From NCBI RefSeq assembly GCF_036669915.1, contig NC_089325.1, positions 13,349,235 to 13,413,234 of the forward strand: a stretch of DNA of 64,000 nt, read 5' to 3'. The stretch's first letter is position 1. The number at the start of each line of letters is the position of its first letter. Under the pieces are notes generated by a model, which did no database searches, was not told the DNA's origin, and saw only the letters and a list, made by a program, of their open reading frames with translations. Source of the stretch: Pocillopora verrucosa (lineage: Eukaryota; Cnidaria; Anthozoa; Scleractinia; Pocilloporidae). Below are positions 1 through 13,844 of the stretch, piece by piece. A program made the translations under genes and the position numbers.

Positions 1-272
1 AACTTATGAGGACCTTTAAGGACTTCTGAGGACCTATGACGGAACACCATCTAACAACAGGAATAATGACGAGCTTGAAATGCAACAGTAATAGCGTACC
101 AACGTGCTACAAATAGCAACATGTAAACAATCAACCTCATCGTTTGGTGAAGACTAGCAGTATTGCAGTCAAAATGTTGCGATTAACATCGAAGAGTGAC
201 TCTATAGTGAGAACAACAAAGAAATTTCATCTCCTAACAAAATTTAACAAGTAATTTGTGTTTTTTTATCAG
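1..272. other. Upstream intron sequence, no exon recognised
   Basis: AT-rich sequence before the first tentative exon of the FRMPD-like gene. I see no further exon with family similarity; the N-terminal exons presumably lie left of the window. Confidence 0.5.
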
Positions 273-3200
273 TCATGTGACAAGGGCAACAACTAGAGAA
301 GACCCAAGATCAGAGGCTGATCAGGCAACTCATGTTAAGATGGTAAATATTTCTTCATGCTTAAATTTAATCTAAACACAGTGTAAGACCACTGTGTAAT
401 TGCACATGTAAGTGGGGGTGTGTTCATTTTGTTAAATTCAAAGGAGCAAGGATGATTGTCACTAAGGCAAATAACATCAAAATGTCTCATTTTCTATAAT
501 TACAATTGAACGTGGGTTGAATTTAAGATCTCCAAATTTTTTGAGTCCAGAGTTGCTCAAGAACATTTTAAAAGCAGGGAACCACAATGATCTTAAAATT
601 AGATTCATGAATTTTTTGTAAATGTCTGATTTTATGTGATAAAAGACAAGCCCCATGATAATTACAGAATAATTTCACTCAAAACTTGCACCTTAGGTTT
701 AATAATATCATGATGTGTCTTCAAGGGTAAACCTGAAGGGTCTAGGATGCTTATACTATATAATATGCAAGTGCAATTAAATATGTTATTTTGTGTTTTG
801 ATCAGACACTGCCTCAAGCTAGGAGAATTGAGCTTGTGAGAGATGCTAAAATAGGTACAATAAACTAATTCATGTTGCTATAACATTATAGTGAGGGATA
901 ATTTGCTATCATGTGTGATTTAATTTGATGGGGGGGGGGGGGGGGGGCAGTCAGAGGAATGTGCAAGTATCGAGTGAATTGAGTGCTTCCTCTGGGGCTG
1001 TTTTGTTAAGTTGTTCTTTAAATCTGGTTGGTGATTTTTGACTAGTTAATCCCCTGATTCCTTTCCTGAGTTAAGGCAGGGAGAAGGGAGTGGGGGGGGG
1101 GGGGGGGGCAGGGGGGTTGGGGTTAAGTTCCTAGGGTAGAAGCTCTTCAAAAAATGTGAGGGGTGCTTGTGGCCCAGAGGTAGGAGGTGCTCATTGACGC
1201 ACGAGTGTTTTTTCAAGGAGATACAGTATATTGCAGGTAATTTAGTGTTTATGCTTGAAATGTCAGCTTTTTTACCCTTTTTACGTTTTCAACCCAGTTG
1301 TTAACACTAAATTACCTGCTATACTCTGATAATTAAGTGATTCAATTTAAATCATTAGTATTTTCTAGTTTGAATACATTATGTGCATTCTGGCCAATAT
1401 TTTAGAAGTTAGATTAATCTAAAATGATTGTTGTGATATCTACAAGTCTTATAGAAACAATAGAACAGTACTCCGTTGGGTTATGGCAAGGGATATTTTT
1501 GTCAATCGTCAGTAATATTAATATCAAATATTTGTATTAAGACTAAGAGAAAACAGCCCTCAACCTACCAGTTATATTTGTCATCAAGGATGATTGAATT
1601 GTAGTACGTAATACAAGCTATTCACACATTGTAGCTGTTAAAAGTTTGAGTCACAGCAAAGAAACTGTTTTGCTTAACCCTTTAACTCCCAGAAGTGATT
1701 AACAAGTAACTTCTCCCTTTGGTATCTAAACATTATCCAGCAAAAAGGTCATGAGAATATTCAAACTTATCAGATTGAAGTTGTTATCTCGATCTGACAC
1801 CAAACTCTTGTAACTTATTTACAAGGAAATGTTTAGCAGATGGAGGGGAGAATTGACAATCAGATCTTGGGAGTTAAAGGGTTAATTGCATGATCGTGAA
1901 GAAAACTATGTCTCTTTCATTCTTCAGGGTTTGGTTTTGTTGCTGGGAGTGAAAAGCCGGTCGTTATACGCTCCGTTATACCAAGTAAGTCATGTTTTCC
2001 TTATCGGTATGTAGCCACTTATTTCTTACTCTCGGAGTAGTCTGGGTAGAGAGGCATTGTAAGAGTGAGGTACTTTGTTCAGGAACACACCACGGAGACC
2101 CAGTCATTTCTTGTACCGGACCACTGCGTCTCATCTTTCTGTAGATGCTTAGCCAAGCTAATGCTTTTTAAGGTTCACTTGATAGCCTAAAGACTAAGTA
2201 GCGCAGATTGGTTAGTCACTGCGCGGGTATTTCCACGGTTGCCAATCTAAAATTATCAAGATTTAACCAAAACCTCTTTAAATGAATCCAGAACTAGAAT
2301 GGTGCGATAGGTTTTAGTTATTTTGCCAAATTGTTCAACAGATCAGAAAATGCGGAGACTGGTAATGAAATGCACATATGCATGTTCCATCGCGATGTGA
2401 ATGGTACTTGATGGACGCTTGCTTGGAATCTCCAATTTTTAACAGAGTGTACTCATATTCTGGTCAAAATATTCTTAAGCATTCTGTTAACCCTTTGAAT
2501 CGCAATTTACTTCTCCTTACAATAATCAATTGTTAAGGTCACACAAATAAAGGAAATGATTACAAACTAGAGAAGTTCTTGATTGTTGAACAAATTCTCG
2601 TTGTCAGCACCTTAGGAAGTGTGTAGAGAAAAGTATGGAGAATATGCATATTGATGTTAGGGTATGAAAGGTTAATGCTTTAATGGCTGATTTTGATTTT
2701 CCATTCTTTTAGATGGCCCATCCCACGACAAGCTTTTTGCCAATGATCAGATTCTGAAGGTGAATGAGAAAGACGTCAGATCCGCTGCTCAAGCTGATGT
2801 TATCAGTCTTATAAAGTAAGCTATGCTAGCTTGTTTATGATGAGGAAGTGTTCTCAAACTTTTGTCTCGGAGGTGAAATAAAGTAATAGGAGAAACCACA
2901 GTTAAGTGATGGCTCGGTCTATTTGTTAGCTTGTGGTTATGGATTAACATTTTCTTTTATCGGGCAAAGCTCTGCACAACAGCAACAAGTTGCCTTGGTC
3001 GCCCTAGCATATTTGGGTTTTCACTGAACAGAAGAACTACGAGTATTTCGTAAAGTAGTGCATGTACTCCCACTTGATGCGAGACATGTCTATTTTCCGC
3101 CTTTCCCCTGAATAATTCGCAGATTTACCTGACGGTGTGTCAATACTTTATCACAATCCTATTTGGAGAGAGATGCTGTGAGAGTTGTCTTACGTACGTA

Positions 3201-6200
3201 ATAGTAGAAAATGATGAAGTCAACAGGAGCTCGCTCTATAAGGCGTTTCGGCTTTTGTACCAGCGTTTACTTAATTTTCGCCTTTAGGCTCCCGTGTGTC
3301 CCGAAAATGAACCCCTTAAATGCGTATTGCAAGCAAACAGGATAAAATTAACAATGTTGGTGTTATTCCAAATTCCCGTTTTTGCATATTTTGCATTAAA
3401 AATTATAACATCGGCTGAAGATATAGTTTTACGCTGTAAAACTGAGAGTACTTGTAAGGTTTTGGTGTTTGCATATCTTGTTTGTGCAGAAGTGCGACTG
3501 ATCGCATTGAAATCGAAGTGGTGGCGAGTGAAGATGTACAGGATACCAAAAACCAGGTTTGTACGAATGAAGTAAAGAGGTAAAGGTAGAGTCTGTACTC
3601 GAGCCAAGTTACCCATCCAGCTGGACTTTATTCCGGTTTCCGTAGCATGAAGCGATAAGGTGTATTACTACTCTACCTGGGATGAGATACTATTCAATCG
3701 CAAGGTTACCCGACTTACTCCCAGGTGTATTTCATCAGGCTTCCTGGCCAATTCACCGGTACCCATTTATACAACTGGGTGGGGGGAGGCTCCGTGAGGG
3801 AAGAGTATTTTGCCTAAGAACAGAGCACATTAACGCAGCCAGGTCTGGAGCCCAGACCTTTCGATCCAGAGTCCAGCACACAAACCATTAGGCCACAGTG
3901 TTTACTCGTTATTTCCTAGTGTCTCATCGTCAAAATTGGCCATCAAACCCATGTTTGAAGCTGAAAATGTCCGTGAACTCTATAGTTTGTGATGGAAATT
4001 AATTTTTAAACCTGTCTTCTTTAACTGCGCAGTTTATTTTTGTCAAAATTGGCCATCAAACCCATGTTTGAAGCTGAAAATATCCGTGAACTCTATAGTT
4101 TGTGATGCAAATTAATTTTTAGATCTGTCTTCTTTAACTGCGCAGTTTGTTTTTTAGCTATTCAAGGTAACGCGAAAGTCTCGCGAATTAATTTATAGCC
4201 TTCCTCTATTTCTCAGCACAATCAAAAGTCCTCACTCATGAGTCGAACTACAAGAGAACGCCGTCGGTCAATTCCAGTCTCCGTACGTTTTGCGGATGAG
4301 CCCGCGTTGGTGCAGGTCATTGGTCCGATGGAGCCAATTCGAAGGGTGAGTTAAATTCATTTAGTTAAAAAAATTTATTACATTTTTAAATTTCCGTTTC
4401 AAATTTCTTTAAATTTTCTTCTAAAATTATTGGCACAGTTACAATAATTTTTTTTCCTGTTGATGCACTTTGTAGGATTTATTGATGGCCTTGTCGACAA
4501 TTTAGAAGTATTTAGGATGAAAGAGAAAACAAAATCGTTAAGTAACTAGTTACCTAAATTAACATAATTATGCTTCTTTTTCGAAGAGAAAATTAAAGAA
4601 GCCGTATGTTTAATTATGTGATCTGTGGTAAAGTTTCGCAATATTGTTGGATAAGAGTTTTAGGTACTGACAATTTTCTGAGCGATTGAGCCAATTGAGC
4701 CTGTAGAAAAAGTGACAGGTCATTGTTCATAGCCTGGGTGACTTGAGTTCATCGTCTCAAGCCCCACAAGTTTCTACTCGTGGTTTCCTTATTTTAGTCT
4801 CTTTTTTTTTTTTTTTTTGATAGTCTTCAGTGCCACTCATCCCGAATGTGCTGAAAGTCTTCTTAGAAAATGGCCAGACACGTTCCTTCCGTTACGACTC
4901 CGATACAACTGTCGAGGTGGGTCTTCACAGCAACTTGAGATAAGTTTTTACAACCTTCATTGGACTTGTAGCAACTTGAGATATATATTTTTTACAATCT
5001 CCATTGGACTCGCACAGCTATCTTCAGCTCTTAATGATCTTTAAGTGGAAGTCTACGTTCTTACTTTCTACCTCTCCGGTCTTGCACGTGTAAGTCGGTA
5101 ATGTCTTTTGTGGAGTTATTGTATCTATGGTATCTCCTATATTCAGATTAGAAATACTCCCTCTCGTTTATGGGTGATCTGTATAGAAAACTCTTCGTCC
5201 TCCTAGCACGAAGTGTTATATGATCTTAGTCTTAAAAGGGGAAATTTCAGGCCTCAGTGGTTTTAAAGTTGTTTGTTTGTTCTCATGCAGGAAATATTTA
5301 GCTCATTTAGCTCAAAGCTCGATATAAAGTCAATGGAACACTTCAGTTTGATTCTCAGTGGCCCCAAGAAAGGACAAGTTTCGTACATACAAAACTACGA
5401 GAAGATCTCAGAGGTAATGAAAATTTTATTGAAGTGAATATTTTGCTTATAATTTCACTGCGTCAACAAGCCACGCGGACCAACTTTTTTCCGTGAAATT
5501 CGACAACTCACATAATTTTTAATGAATTTTTTTTTATATTTGGATCAAGTGCAAATGCATGAACGCGACATATAGCGTCTCATGAAACCTAGAATTTACT
5601 TCGTGTTGTAAATTTAATTTTGTTCTCTAACTATTTTCCTTCAACAGATTTATACTAATCGCAACTGCAGCAGTGTCAACTGCATATGCAAGCTTGTCAT
5701 CGCGTGAGTACAGATTTGTACGTATATTCCATTTTCACTGACAAACCCAACTTTTCATATGCGAGTAATCTATCGAACGGGACGCGTTTTGTTTGGTTTT
5801 GCTTAATTTTTTTGTTTTCATAAGGTACTTTTGTGGATATGCACTTGCATGTAAGTACGTAACCAATGTACCCAGAGGGACAGAGCAGTAAGACTTATCG
5901 TGTGTGTAATTTTTTTTTTAACAGATTTGTTGCTAAAGATAACGACGAACTACTGTCAGAAGATCCAAACACCTTCGAATACCTTTATGCCCAGGTGAGC
6001 TATTTTGAGTTCAAGGCTTTTAATGATAAAGGAAGGGCAAAGACTTAATTTAATCTCAAAAGAACCTCGGAAAGCATACGACTTTTAATCTCTACCATTT
6101 CAATTGCATACGAAGATTTAATACTTTTAGCGTTTTAAGACTACGAAGAGTGAGACTGGTCCCAAAATGTTTCCACTGGGGCCATCTTGCAGGCCTTTGG

Positions 6201-9200
6201 GGCCGACTATGTAATGATTACCTGTATCGTACCCCTAGGTAAGCAACAGAGTTGTAGAGGGTTTCTACGGCTTGGATCTGAAATACGACATGGCCATAAA
6301 ACTGGCGGCGCTGCAAATCCAACAGAAAGCAATGGAAGCTGCCGCAGGAAGACCGATGAAAATCTCCGTTCGTCAGGTGGAAAAAGAATTCGGTGGACTT
6401 GAGAAGTTTGTCGCGTCAGATTTGTTAAACAACATGAAGGAAAAAGAATTGCGAAAAACTCTTGATCAGCAGATCAAGCAGAACGAGACCCTTGCCTCAC
6501 CAGGAGAGAGATATATGAGCTCGCTGCAGTGCAAATTGCATTATCTCAACCTCGCGGTTGAAATGTTTTCCTATGGCGGAAGATACTTTGATGCTAAGCT
6601 CCTTGATAACGAGAACGATGGACCCAGTCTAAAAAAGGTTTGTTGAAAGCTGTCGTTCAATTCAGGTTAAAAGCTAGAATGGTAATATGTGATAATGCAG
6701 TAATAGTTATCCTTTACAGTATGTGTACTATTCTATCGCTCTTGTAGGTACATTAAATGCTCGTAAGAGCGATAGAAACACGGCAACTTTCTGGTGCCTA
6801 TTCGTCGCATCTGTTGCACGGTTGTATTTTACATTCCACCTCGTGTTGTATGTGTTGTAATAACAATCCCCAGTCTTTCTCAGGATGATTGCGTTTTCGA
6901 TTTACTCAATAAAACGACGTGAAAGAAGGTCGTAAGATCGTTTAGTGAAAACCAAGATCCTAAAAGGAGAGATTGCTGTGCATGTTTTAGGTTTTGACGT
7001 GTTCACAACTTTGCGTTGCAAAGTCAGTGCATAGACAACAAGAGCTTTAATCGATATCAATTTTTTTGTCATTGACTTTGTCGACGCAGGATTTGTAGCT
7101 GAGGTAATGCTTTTTGTCGGTTGAAAATAATGTATAAGTTTGGGAGAATTTTTAACATACTTTAATCGATGTTCTCATGCTATTAATTTAAGGCCAAGAA
7201 GCAACATATCACCGTTCTGATCAACTTGAAGTATGGAGTAAGTCAAGTCCTCAGAGGAAAAGTAAATGTGGTAGGTAAATCGCCTTTTGTTCTTCCTTTT
7301 TTTGTGTGTGTTTATCTTTGTTTTGTTTTGATTTTTTTTTCTTTTTCCGGCCCCCTTTACTATATTTACTCAAATGAACGATCTAAAGCCTGGATGAAAA
7401 TCGAAATTCAAAAAACGATATCATCCAATCAGAGCCCTGACAGCCGCCAACCGAGGTATTGGAATCCAAATTTTATTAGTTGCAAATTATGCACTTGAAA
7501 ATGTAATTGTTTTTGTGATAACTGTCTGATAAAAACACTCAGCGATACTGCACGCCAAAACGTCTAATAAGTTATTTATTATCCAACTGCTCTTCTTTGA
7601 TTCTGCTGAGTCTTTCTGCTCATTTCTCGTGAGGCGGGAAAAGCAAAGCGGATAGAGAAGCGAAGCTCGTAGCCAACTGGTTTCACAGGCTTCTTTACGG
7701 TAAAAAATAACCAACTATCTAAATTACCGTACCGCGATATTGCAGGATATTTGTACTCTAGACACGAGTTATTTGTACTCTACTTTGCGCAGTTGGATAA
7801 TAAGTAAGAGTGTTCACTGCAAACAACACGGGAATTACGCAAAAGAATTAATAAAGGACTTCCAAGAGATGCGAACAATTTAAGTTTTTTTCTGAGCTTG
7901 TTCTGCCTAAGTATGGCCAACATATGTGAATAACTCTCCTTACAATCAACTTGACGACGATCACTAACATCACAACAATAGGTTCATCCGGTTGACGAAA
8001 TTTCAGGTAAATAGTCGTGTAAAAATAACAAGACTGATCTACATTTACAGTTGTGTCAGCTGGCTGAACTTCAAGAGATAACAGGATTCTCAATTCGCCG
8101 TGAAGAAGACAACAAGCGGTTATTACAGATCAAGCTACAAGAGGGAAAGGTAATACTCTTTTTATATTATGCATACATTACATTAATTTGTCCGTCTTTC
8201 GTTTTCTGCGCGTATTTGTTGTGCGCGATTGATTCTGCGAGTCTGACTTAAATCAAGGCTTGTAATATTCGTCAAATTGTCCTACTTATTAACTTATTTG
8301 AGTAATTACTTTAATCCTTTTCAGAAATTACAACTGATCTGTACCACCTTGGACTGCTTGGATATGATTGCACTAATCACTGGTTACTACAAGGTGTATG
8401 TCGACAATACGAGTAACACACCGTTACCAGTAGAGAACGAAGAGACTTGGCCTTTCAGCTTCCGAAAGAGCTCCCCTCGTAAAGATGGTAGGTCTCGGAA
8501 AACTCCAGATCTATTTTATGAAATAAAGAAAACAACAAAGAAAATTATGCTAACGAGTAGGCAATCAAATGGTTAAGGCCTGTCTGCACTAGCGGACAAA
8601 ACTAGAATTGTCTCGACCAAGTCAAGAAACAAATTTTTATCAGGACAAACATTTGTCTAGTCTTTTGTATCTGCATTGAAAATTTCAAAGCAGTCAAATT
8701 CCGTGAACAGCCGAAAATAACACGTTCGAGCGCCTGATATGTTCTTAGACCAGCTGGCATAGTTCGCTAATGGATTCAAACTCCAATTTACAGGACTCGT
8801 CCCAAGTCGTTTCAAAGTTGTAATATCAATTATATCAACGAGTTTCACAACAAAAGATAATTATCAAATTCGTTGGTAGTAGCTTTTACGACAAATGATC
8901 GACAAATTATACGCGGTTTTGTTTATTTAGTTGATTACGTCCAGTTTTACCCGGGACGAATTTTGTCGGCGGTGCGACATTTTACCTTAACAATGTAATA
9001 GCTTTTGCAGCATTAGTATCAGCATAAACAGGAGTAGAATCAGTAGCAGTCGACAACGAACGATATCTATTGTCTAGTTAGACTTAATGATGAACTTTAT
9101 AGACCAGCGTTAAAATTTTGTTGACCTGTGCATTTTTCTAACAAAAAGCGAGCGACTTACAAGTGTAAAGTAAGAGTAAAAAATCTGTACTCGAGCCCAG

Positions 9201-12200
9201 TGACTCCCCCCCCCCCATCGATGGATGTGATACTAGTGTCCAGTATCTCATCAGGCATCCTTGACAACTCGCCGGTAACCATTTTTACCCCTGAACGGAG
9301 AAAGGCACTGTGAGAGTATAGTGATTTGCACAAGAACACGACACATCGACCACACCCAGAGTCCAAAGCACTAACCACTAGGCTGCTGCGTCCAGATTTA
9401 TAAGTGTGGACTGACAGATATCTCAGTTTTTCTTCCCAATTCTTGAGCTGATGTCAAGAAAGGTTCATTTTATGTCAGTGTTGCTAATGAATTTCTTTTT
9501 TTTAATTCGATTTAATCTACAGCGCCAGACTACTACTCAAGACATCGAGTTGTCCCTGACGTGTGGTCTTATCCTTCCCGCTTTCAAATCTCAAGTGCCA
9601 TCAAAAAACCACAACTAGAAAATTCTAAGCCTTTTACTGAGCACAAAGACGTTTTCATTGACTTTTCAAGCGCCCCGCCTAGATATAAAGTTAATGAAAC
9701 TGCCATTTCAGAAGAATCCGAACCGGAGGACATTATGGTATCGGAGAGTACAAGTCAGCAACAAAACGGTGAAATAGACATTGACCATGGACAAGAATCA
9801 CCCCAGCACGATGCTTTAAAAACGGAGAGTGTAAATAGTGGTGAAGAAGATCTCGTTGATATACACGAGGATGACAGTGCAGGTCTAGTTCTGTTTGATA
9901 AAGATCACGAACTCTTGGAACCCGCTTCTTCTATTTTGAAATGTGCGCCGGATGAGGAAAGTTTTGGTGCTCTAGTAACTGATGCAGGTAGCAAAGCCTT
10001 TGAAACCGTTTCAATAGATCGCAGTGATAGTTCCGACAAATTGCATCATAGTCAGATGAATAACTCTACTCACGATGAAAGATTGTTTATAGACGTTGAA
10101 GAGGGACATGAGGAGATTTCGTCTGACACTGAGGACGACAAAGCTGATGAAAATGAGCTAGGTCCTTACCTTGAGTTTAGTGAGCGCAGTCTTTGTCACA
10201 CAGACATTAACCAAAACGTTCTTTGTGATTACTCCTCTACAAAAATTCCCTCGCTAGCAAACGACAGTAACATTGCAAGGTCTGCTTTTTCAGAGCCCGA
10301 CCCTTCTATTGCTACAGATCCTCTACGTGACCGAAGGCAATCACCTTCAAAGGCCTTGGACTTCGACGAAAGTAAGTTCGACAATACAGGAATTGATGTG
10401 GTAGATTTCCATGACAAAAAAACCTATCAGGAGTCTGTTGAGCAAGGAAGTGCATTATCTTTACGACGGAAGGACTTGGGTAGTGATGAAAATGAACGTG
10501 GCGACGGTTACGAGAGGGAAGTACAATCTATAGAAAGCGTTCAGAGACTTGACGAGCTAGAATTGAAGACTGGTTTAAGTTTGAATAGCTACGAATTCGC
10601 AGCTGGTAACGAAGACGATCTATTGGATAGCATAGACAGTCATCATATCAGTTTGGATTTTTCTGAGGAAAGCGAGGCAGAAACAGTTTCAACAACGTCA
10701 GATGACGGTGAATCTCTGTGGTCCTTATTTCCACAATACTTTCGGCCGAGTGGTCACTTGATGCACCCGAGTAATAATAGTGTGGATTTCTCTTTGGCTG
10801 AAGAAGATCAGTATGAAGACGGTGAAAATTCTGAAACCGAACGAGGAGTAGCACTGCTGAGCGTCAAGGTGCTAAGTGCGAGAGATGAGAGTTCTCCGAA
10901 CATCGGTTCAAGGGATAATGAAACTATCTTTCTCGATAACTGCGACGAATTGTCAACAGCCACTTCTGAGAGTCTCGAAGAAACCTATGAATTAAATGCC
11001 GAAATACACTCCGAAAGCGAAGAAGTTAGTGAGGACAGCGGTTATGTCAATTCCAAAGAGAACGGTAAGAGTAGCCGGGGAGAAATTCATAACAAAGTTG
11101 AGGAAACTTCGTCTTCTTCTCCAAATGATGCATTGTTGGTTGCTGAGACGAGGTATACGTTGGATTGCGACCAATACACTGAAGAACAATTTCTTGAGAA
11201 TTTCAAGTCCACCGAAATGTTAAAAGGAAGCGAAGTTCCCAGCCACTTAAGTGATGCGTTGGTTAAACATACTATTGTGGGAAATGCAGAAATTCTCTCG
11301 AACGAAAGTTTCTCACCTAAGAACTTGGACGATAGGGGAACTTTTGTAGATAGGAGCTACTCTCCTTCCGACTGGATAATTCCATCCCCACCCACTCCAA
11401 CGCCTGAGCTCCAGGATACTGATATTCCCATTGTTTTACCCCCTCCTCTTTCCACAACGCCAGACGGAAGTCGACTAGATGAGGAGCTGATGTGCTTAAT
11501 TGTCCCTCTCCCTCCCACTTCGGTCGATATTTTGCCGAATATTTCGGGAATCAAGATTGTGTCTCCCCCACCTTTGGACTTTAGTGACAGCGAGTTGGAG
11601 CGTTTGATGGATGATTATGATGACGTAAAATTTCTTTCTCTAACTGATGACCACAAACTCGCCAAGACCAACGGTTTGGTGTCAATTGAAAACTACGATA
11701 CTAATTTCACTGAGGACAAGAAGCTTCAGGTAAAAAAGGTCGCAGCTGATCTTCCAATGACTCAGAAAGAATCACCCGCCCTTTTGAGCAGAGAGGAAAG
11801 TATTTATAGTCCGGCAGAAAACCTTTCCAAATCAAATCAATCTCGCGCCAAGAACTTTCCTTCAACTTTCACGTCTCATATATTCGAGTCACATGTTTCA
11901 CCTGATCCGCCCTCTGCCTGTGTCCCGTCGACCTTCCTTGATTTGAATACCGGATTAAAATGTGATAAAGATAGTCAAAAGCAGGACGATGTTCTCAACA
12001 AGGGCATCGTGAAAGGTTCGGAAAGTCTTGACATTTCCATGAGAAATGATAAAAGCATAAAAACGGAACTTGGGGCGAGCCCCGCTTCCGATCAAAGTAC
12101 TCAGAAAATTATCGAGCAATGCAGAAGATTTCCCTCAAAGCAAAAGCCTCCGGTTCCTCCTAAACCTCGAATCTTCCGGTCCTGGTCAGTTTCGGGTGAA

Positions 12201-13844
12201 AAAACAGTCAGTTTACCCGAAAATCCAACTGACGGGAAAGCTACGTGCAAGTTACCAACCACTGGCGCTCGGTATCCAGGAAATGGACGTTTGGGATCCA
12301 TAGCCAATTTATCTCCAGTTAAGAGTTCTAACATGCCAGAGGTAACGTCTACGAAAAACACTGATCATTCTTTACGCCAAGTGCTTCCGAGTTGTAACCA
12401 AACAATCATGGTGCATTCGCAACAGAAATCTTCTCCTCTAACATCAATCGGTCAAAAAGACGATCCAACCGGGACTGAGATCAACCTCCGGCGTGAAAAG
12501 CTTATTTCGAAGAAGAGTTTGTCATTTACTTTCACATCGCCATACGTGCCTGCACCGTACTCAACGTCACGGATGCAAAATTTAACTTTGACAACGTCTC
12601 CAACGGAGAGGCTGCATGGACTGACACGTTGCAAAGACAACAACAACTTTTGTGCGGGAAATTCTTCTGGAGCATCAGAAGGAAACTGTGTAAATGCAGT
12701 ACACTTTCATGGGACGATTGTGAAGCCAGCATCGCCTCTACACAAATCTTGTAGAAATTCAAGACACCCTAGCAGAAATCTATCTGGAGATGACCCAGAA
12801 AGCACATTCTTAAAGCAAAGAAACGAAAGCTCAGACCAGCACCAAGCAGACCCTGAGCATCATGAAGAAAAGTGCAACAGTACGTTCAGCCCATCTCCTC
12901 TCCCTGATAGTCCCCCACCACCATTACCGAAGTCTTCTCCCCCTGCCACAATTCCCTCGTTCGATCTCGAAGATTTTGACAATGGCGAACCCTTAATCGA
13001 GACATTTTGCGATGACGCTCTGAACTATAGCGTTGAATCAAACGCCAGTCCGGATCTTACATCTCTCAATAAAGACTTGAAATTTAAGCTCTCTTCCGAC
13101 TCAGTAGAAAAATCAAGGTCAGGCTACTTTGAGCGACGAGATGGTGATAGTGCGTTATCTGCATCTTTAACTTCATCTTCACTTTGTCGAGAACGACGTT
13201 CCCTGAGTGAAGATTGGTCTGCTCACAGTAATTCTTTCTTTTTAAACGGTCGAACGAAACGACGCAGCGTTGCTTTCGAGGAGAGTTCTCAATTGGATGA
13301 CGATGTGGCCAAAGATTCCTCTCACAAATTGGAAGAATTTCAAATAAAAGCTTTTCGAGCGAAGAGTTACCATGTTTGCGAGGAAGGCCTCTCGAAGGTG
13401 AACTTTTTAATGAATAGGTTGGAGTTGTGTTTGAACAAAACTGCATTGAATGCACAAACGAACGGCGAAAACAGAAACTGGCTGTTGAACTTTCAAAATA
13501 ATGCGAGATTCTTAGCATGCGATGTCAAGGTTATTTCATCGAGTATCAAACGTGGAAGCCCTCAAGTAGTGTCAGCCGTTAAAACATCTTTAGATTCTCT
13601 TGAAAAGGTGGTTGAGTCATGTGAGAATACTTACTCGATGCTAAACGATACATGCGATCGGAATGGCCGCCATATCGTTGCCATGGTCAAAGAAGTGGTG
13701 GAACAATACCGTGACATTTTGTGCACTGTCAAAGCTACCTCATTTCAACAACCCGATAACCCGGATGTAGAAGTTCTGGTCATAAAGACCAATGCTCTTA
13801 CAACATTGATTGATTCAGTGATTCGAGCTCTGAGAAGGCATTAG
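273..13844 (+). CDS. FERM and PDZ domain-containing scaffold protein (FRMPD1/3/4-like), 15 exons, 5' end outside window
   Basis: Exons read at 273-342 (tentative), 806-854, 1928-1984, 2713-2815, 3490-3556, 4217-4345, 4824-4916, 5291-5413, 5648-5703, 5925-5994, 6239-6637, 7193-7270, 8051-8149, 8325-8487 and 9523-13844. All joins keep phase and give about 1958 residues. The PDZ domain (about residues 28-115) contains GFGFVAGSEKP and DQILKVNEKDVR. The FERM domain (about 150-480) contains PNVLKVFLENGQTRSF, EDPNTFEYLYAQ and ALITGYYKVYVDN. These match the order and wording of vertebrate FRMPD4/FRMPD1, which are cytoplasmic scaffolds under the membrane (FRMPD4 at synapses, FRMPD1 with the GPSM polarity proteins). 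The WW domain known from FRMPD4 would lie upstream and is not seen. Two exon starts (4824, 6239) were chosen by phase over nearer AGs. Family assignment is firm; which paralogue is not. Confidence 0.93.
1674..1885. mobile_element. MITE, TTAACCCTTTAACTCCC family
   Basis: This 212-bp intronic element is bounded by an inverted repeat of about 18 bp: TTAACCCTTTAACTCCCA on the left and its reverse complement on the right. It has no coding capacity. Related copies with similar ends are at 52393-52603, about 49241-49446 and, degraded, about 2488-2673. Confidence 0.75.
2488..2673. mobile_element. Degenerate copy of the TTAACCC MITE family
   Basis: Starts AACCCTTTGAAT and ends GAAAGGTTAA. It shares interior wording (ACTTCTCCTTAC, GAGAATATGCATA) with the copy near 52600-52740. 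Terminal repeats are imperfect, so it is likely an old insertion in the intron before the second PDZ exon. Confidence 0.5.
3590..3900 (-). mobile_element. tRNA-derived SINE-like repeat
   Basis: Read on the minus strand, the 5' part (from about 3895 down) has a tRNA-like A-box region (GTGGCCTAATGGTTTGTGTG) followed by a degenerate B-box. A non-tRNA body follows, ending near CTCGAGTACAGACTC. A partial relative lies at 9174-9392. It overlaps no FRMPD exon, beginning 34 bp after the exon ending at 3556. Confidence 0.6.
3929..4154. repeat. Tandem duplication, two copies of 113 bp
   Basis: The segment beginning GTCAAAATTGGCCATCAAAC at 3929 recurs at 4042 with only a few substitutions. It is intronic, and the second copy ends about 60 bp before the exon at 4217. 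Confidence 0.85.
8574..8995. mobile_element. Probable MITE with imperfect inverted ends
   Basis: The left end reads GTTAAGGCCTGTCTGCACTA and continues to GGACAAAAC. The right end, reverse complemented, reads GTTAAGGTAAAATGTCGCAC and continues to GACAAAATTCGTCC. The matches are scattered but collinear over about 45 bp. It lies in the intron before the terminal FRMPD exon. Confidence 0.45.
9174..9392 (-). mobile_element. Partial tRNA-derived SINE-like repeat
   Basis: Same family as 3590-3900. Shared wording includes CTGTACTCGAGCC, CATCAGGC and the minus-strand A-box-like CCTAGTGGTTAGTGC near 9390-9376. The central part is shorter, and a poly-C run sits at about 9206-9217. Confidence 0.55.
9523..13844 (+). 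CDS. Terminal exon of the FRMPD-like gene: long disordered tail plus helical C-terminal region
   Basis: This uninterrupted 4322-bp exon encodes about 1440 residues, ending at TAG 13842-13844. Most of it is Asp/Glu/Ser-rich and looks disordered. Proline-rich stretches near 11390-11580 and 12890-12960 (PDSPPPPLPKSSPP) and one near 12145 (KPPVPPKPR) look like SH3 ligands. The last ~165 residues change character: regular hydrophobic spacing and few prolines suggest a folded helical region. Vertebrate FRMPD4 and FRMPD1 also have long disordered tails with partner-binding motifs. I could not align this tail to them, so only the overall layout is shared. Confidence 0.9.

Noticed and set aside
13084..13518. 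144-codon minus-strand frame inside the FRMPD terminal exon
   Set aside because: Antisense shadow of a long coding exon; no family resemblance or splice context.
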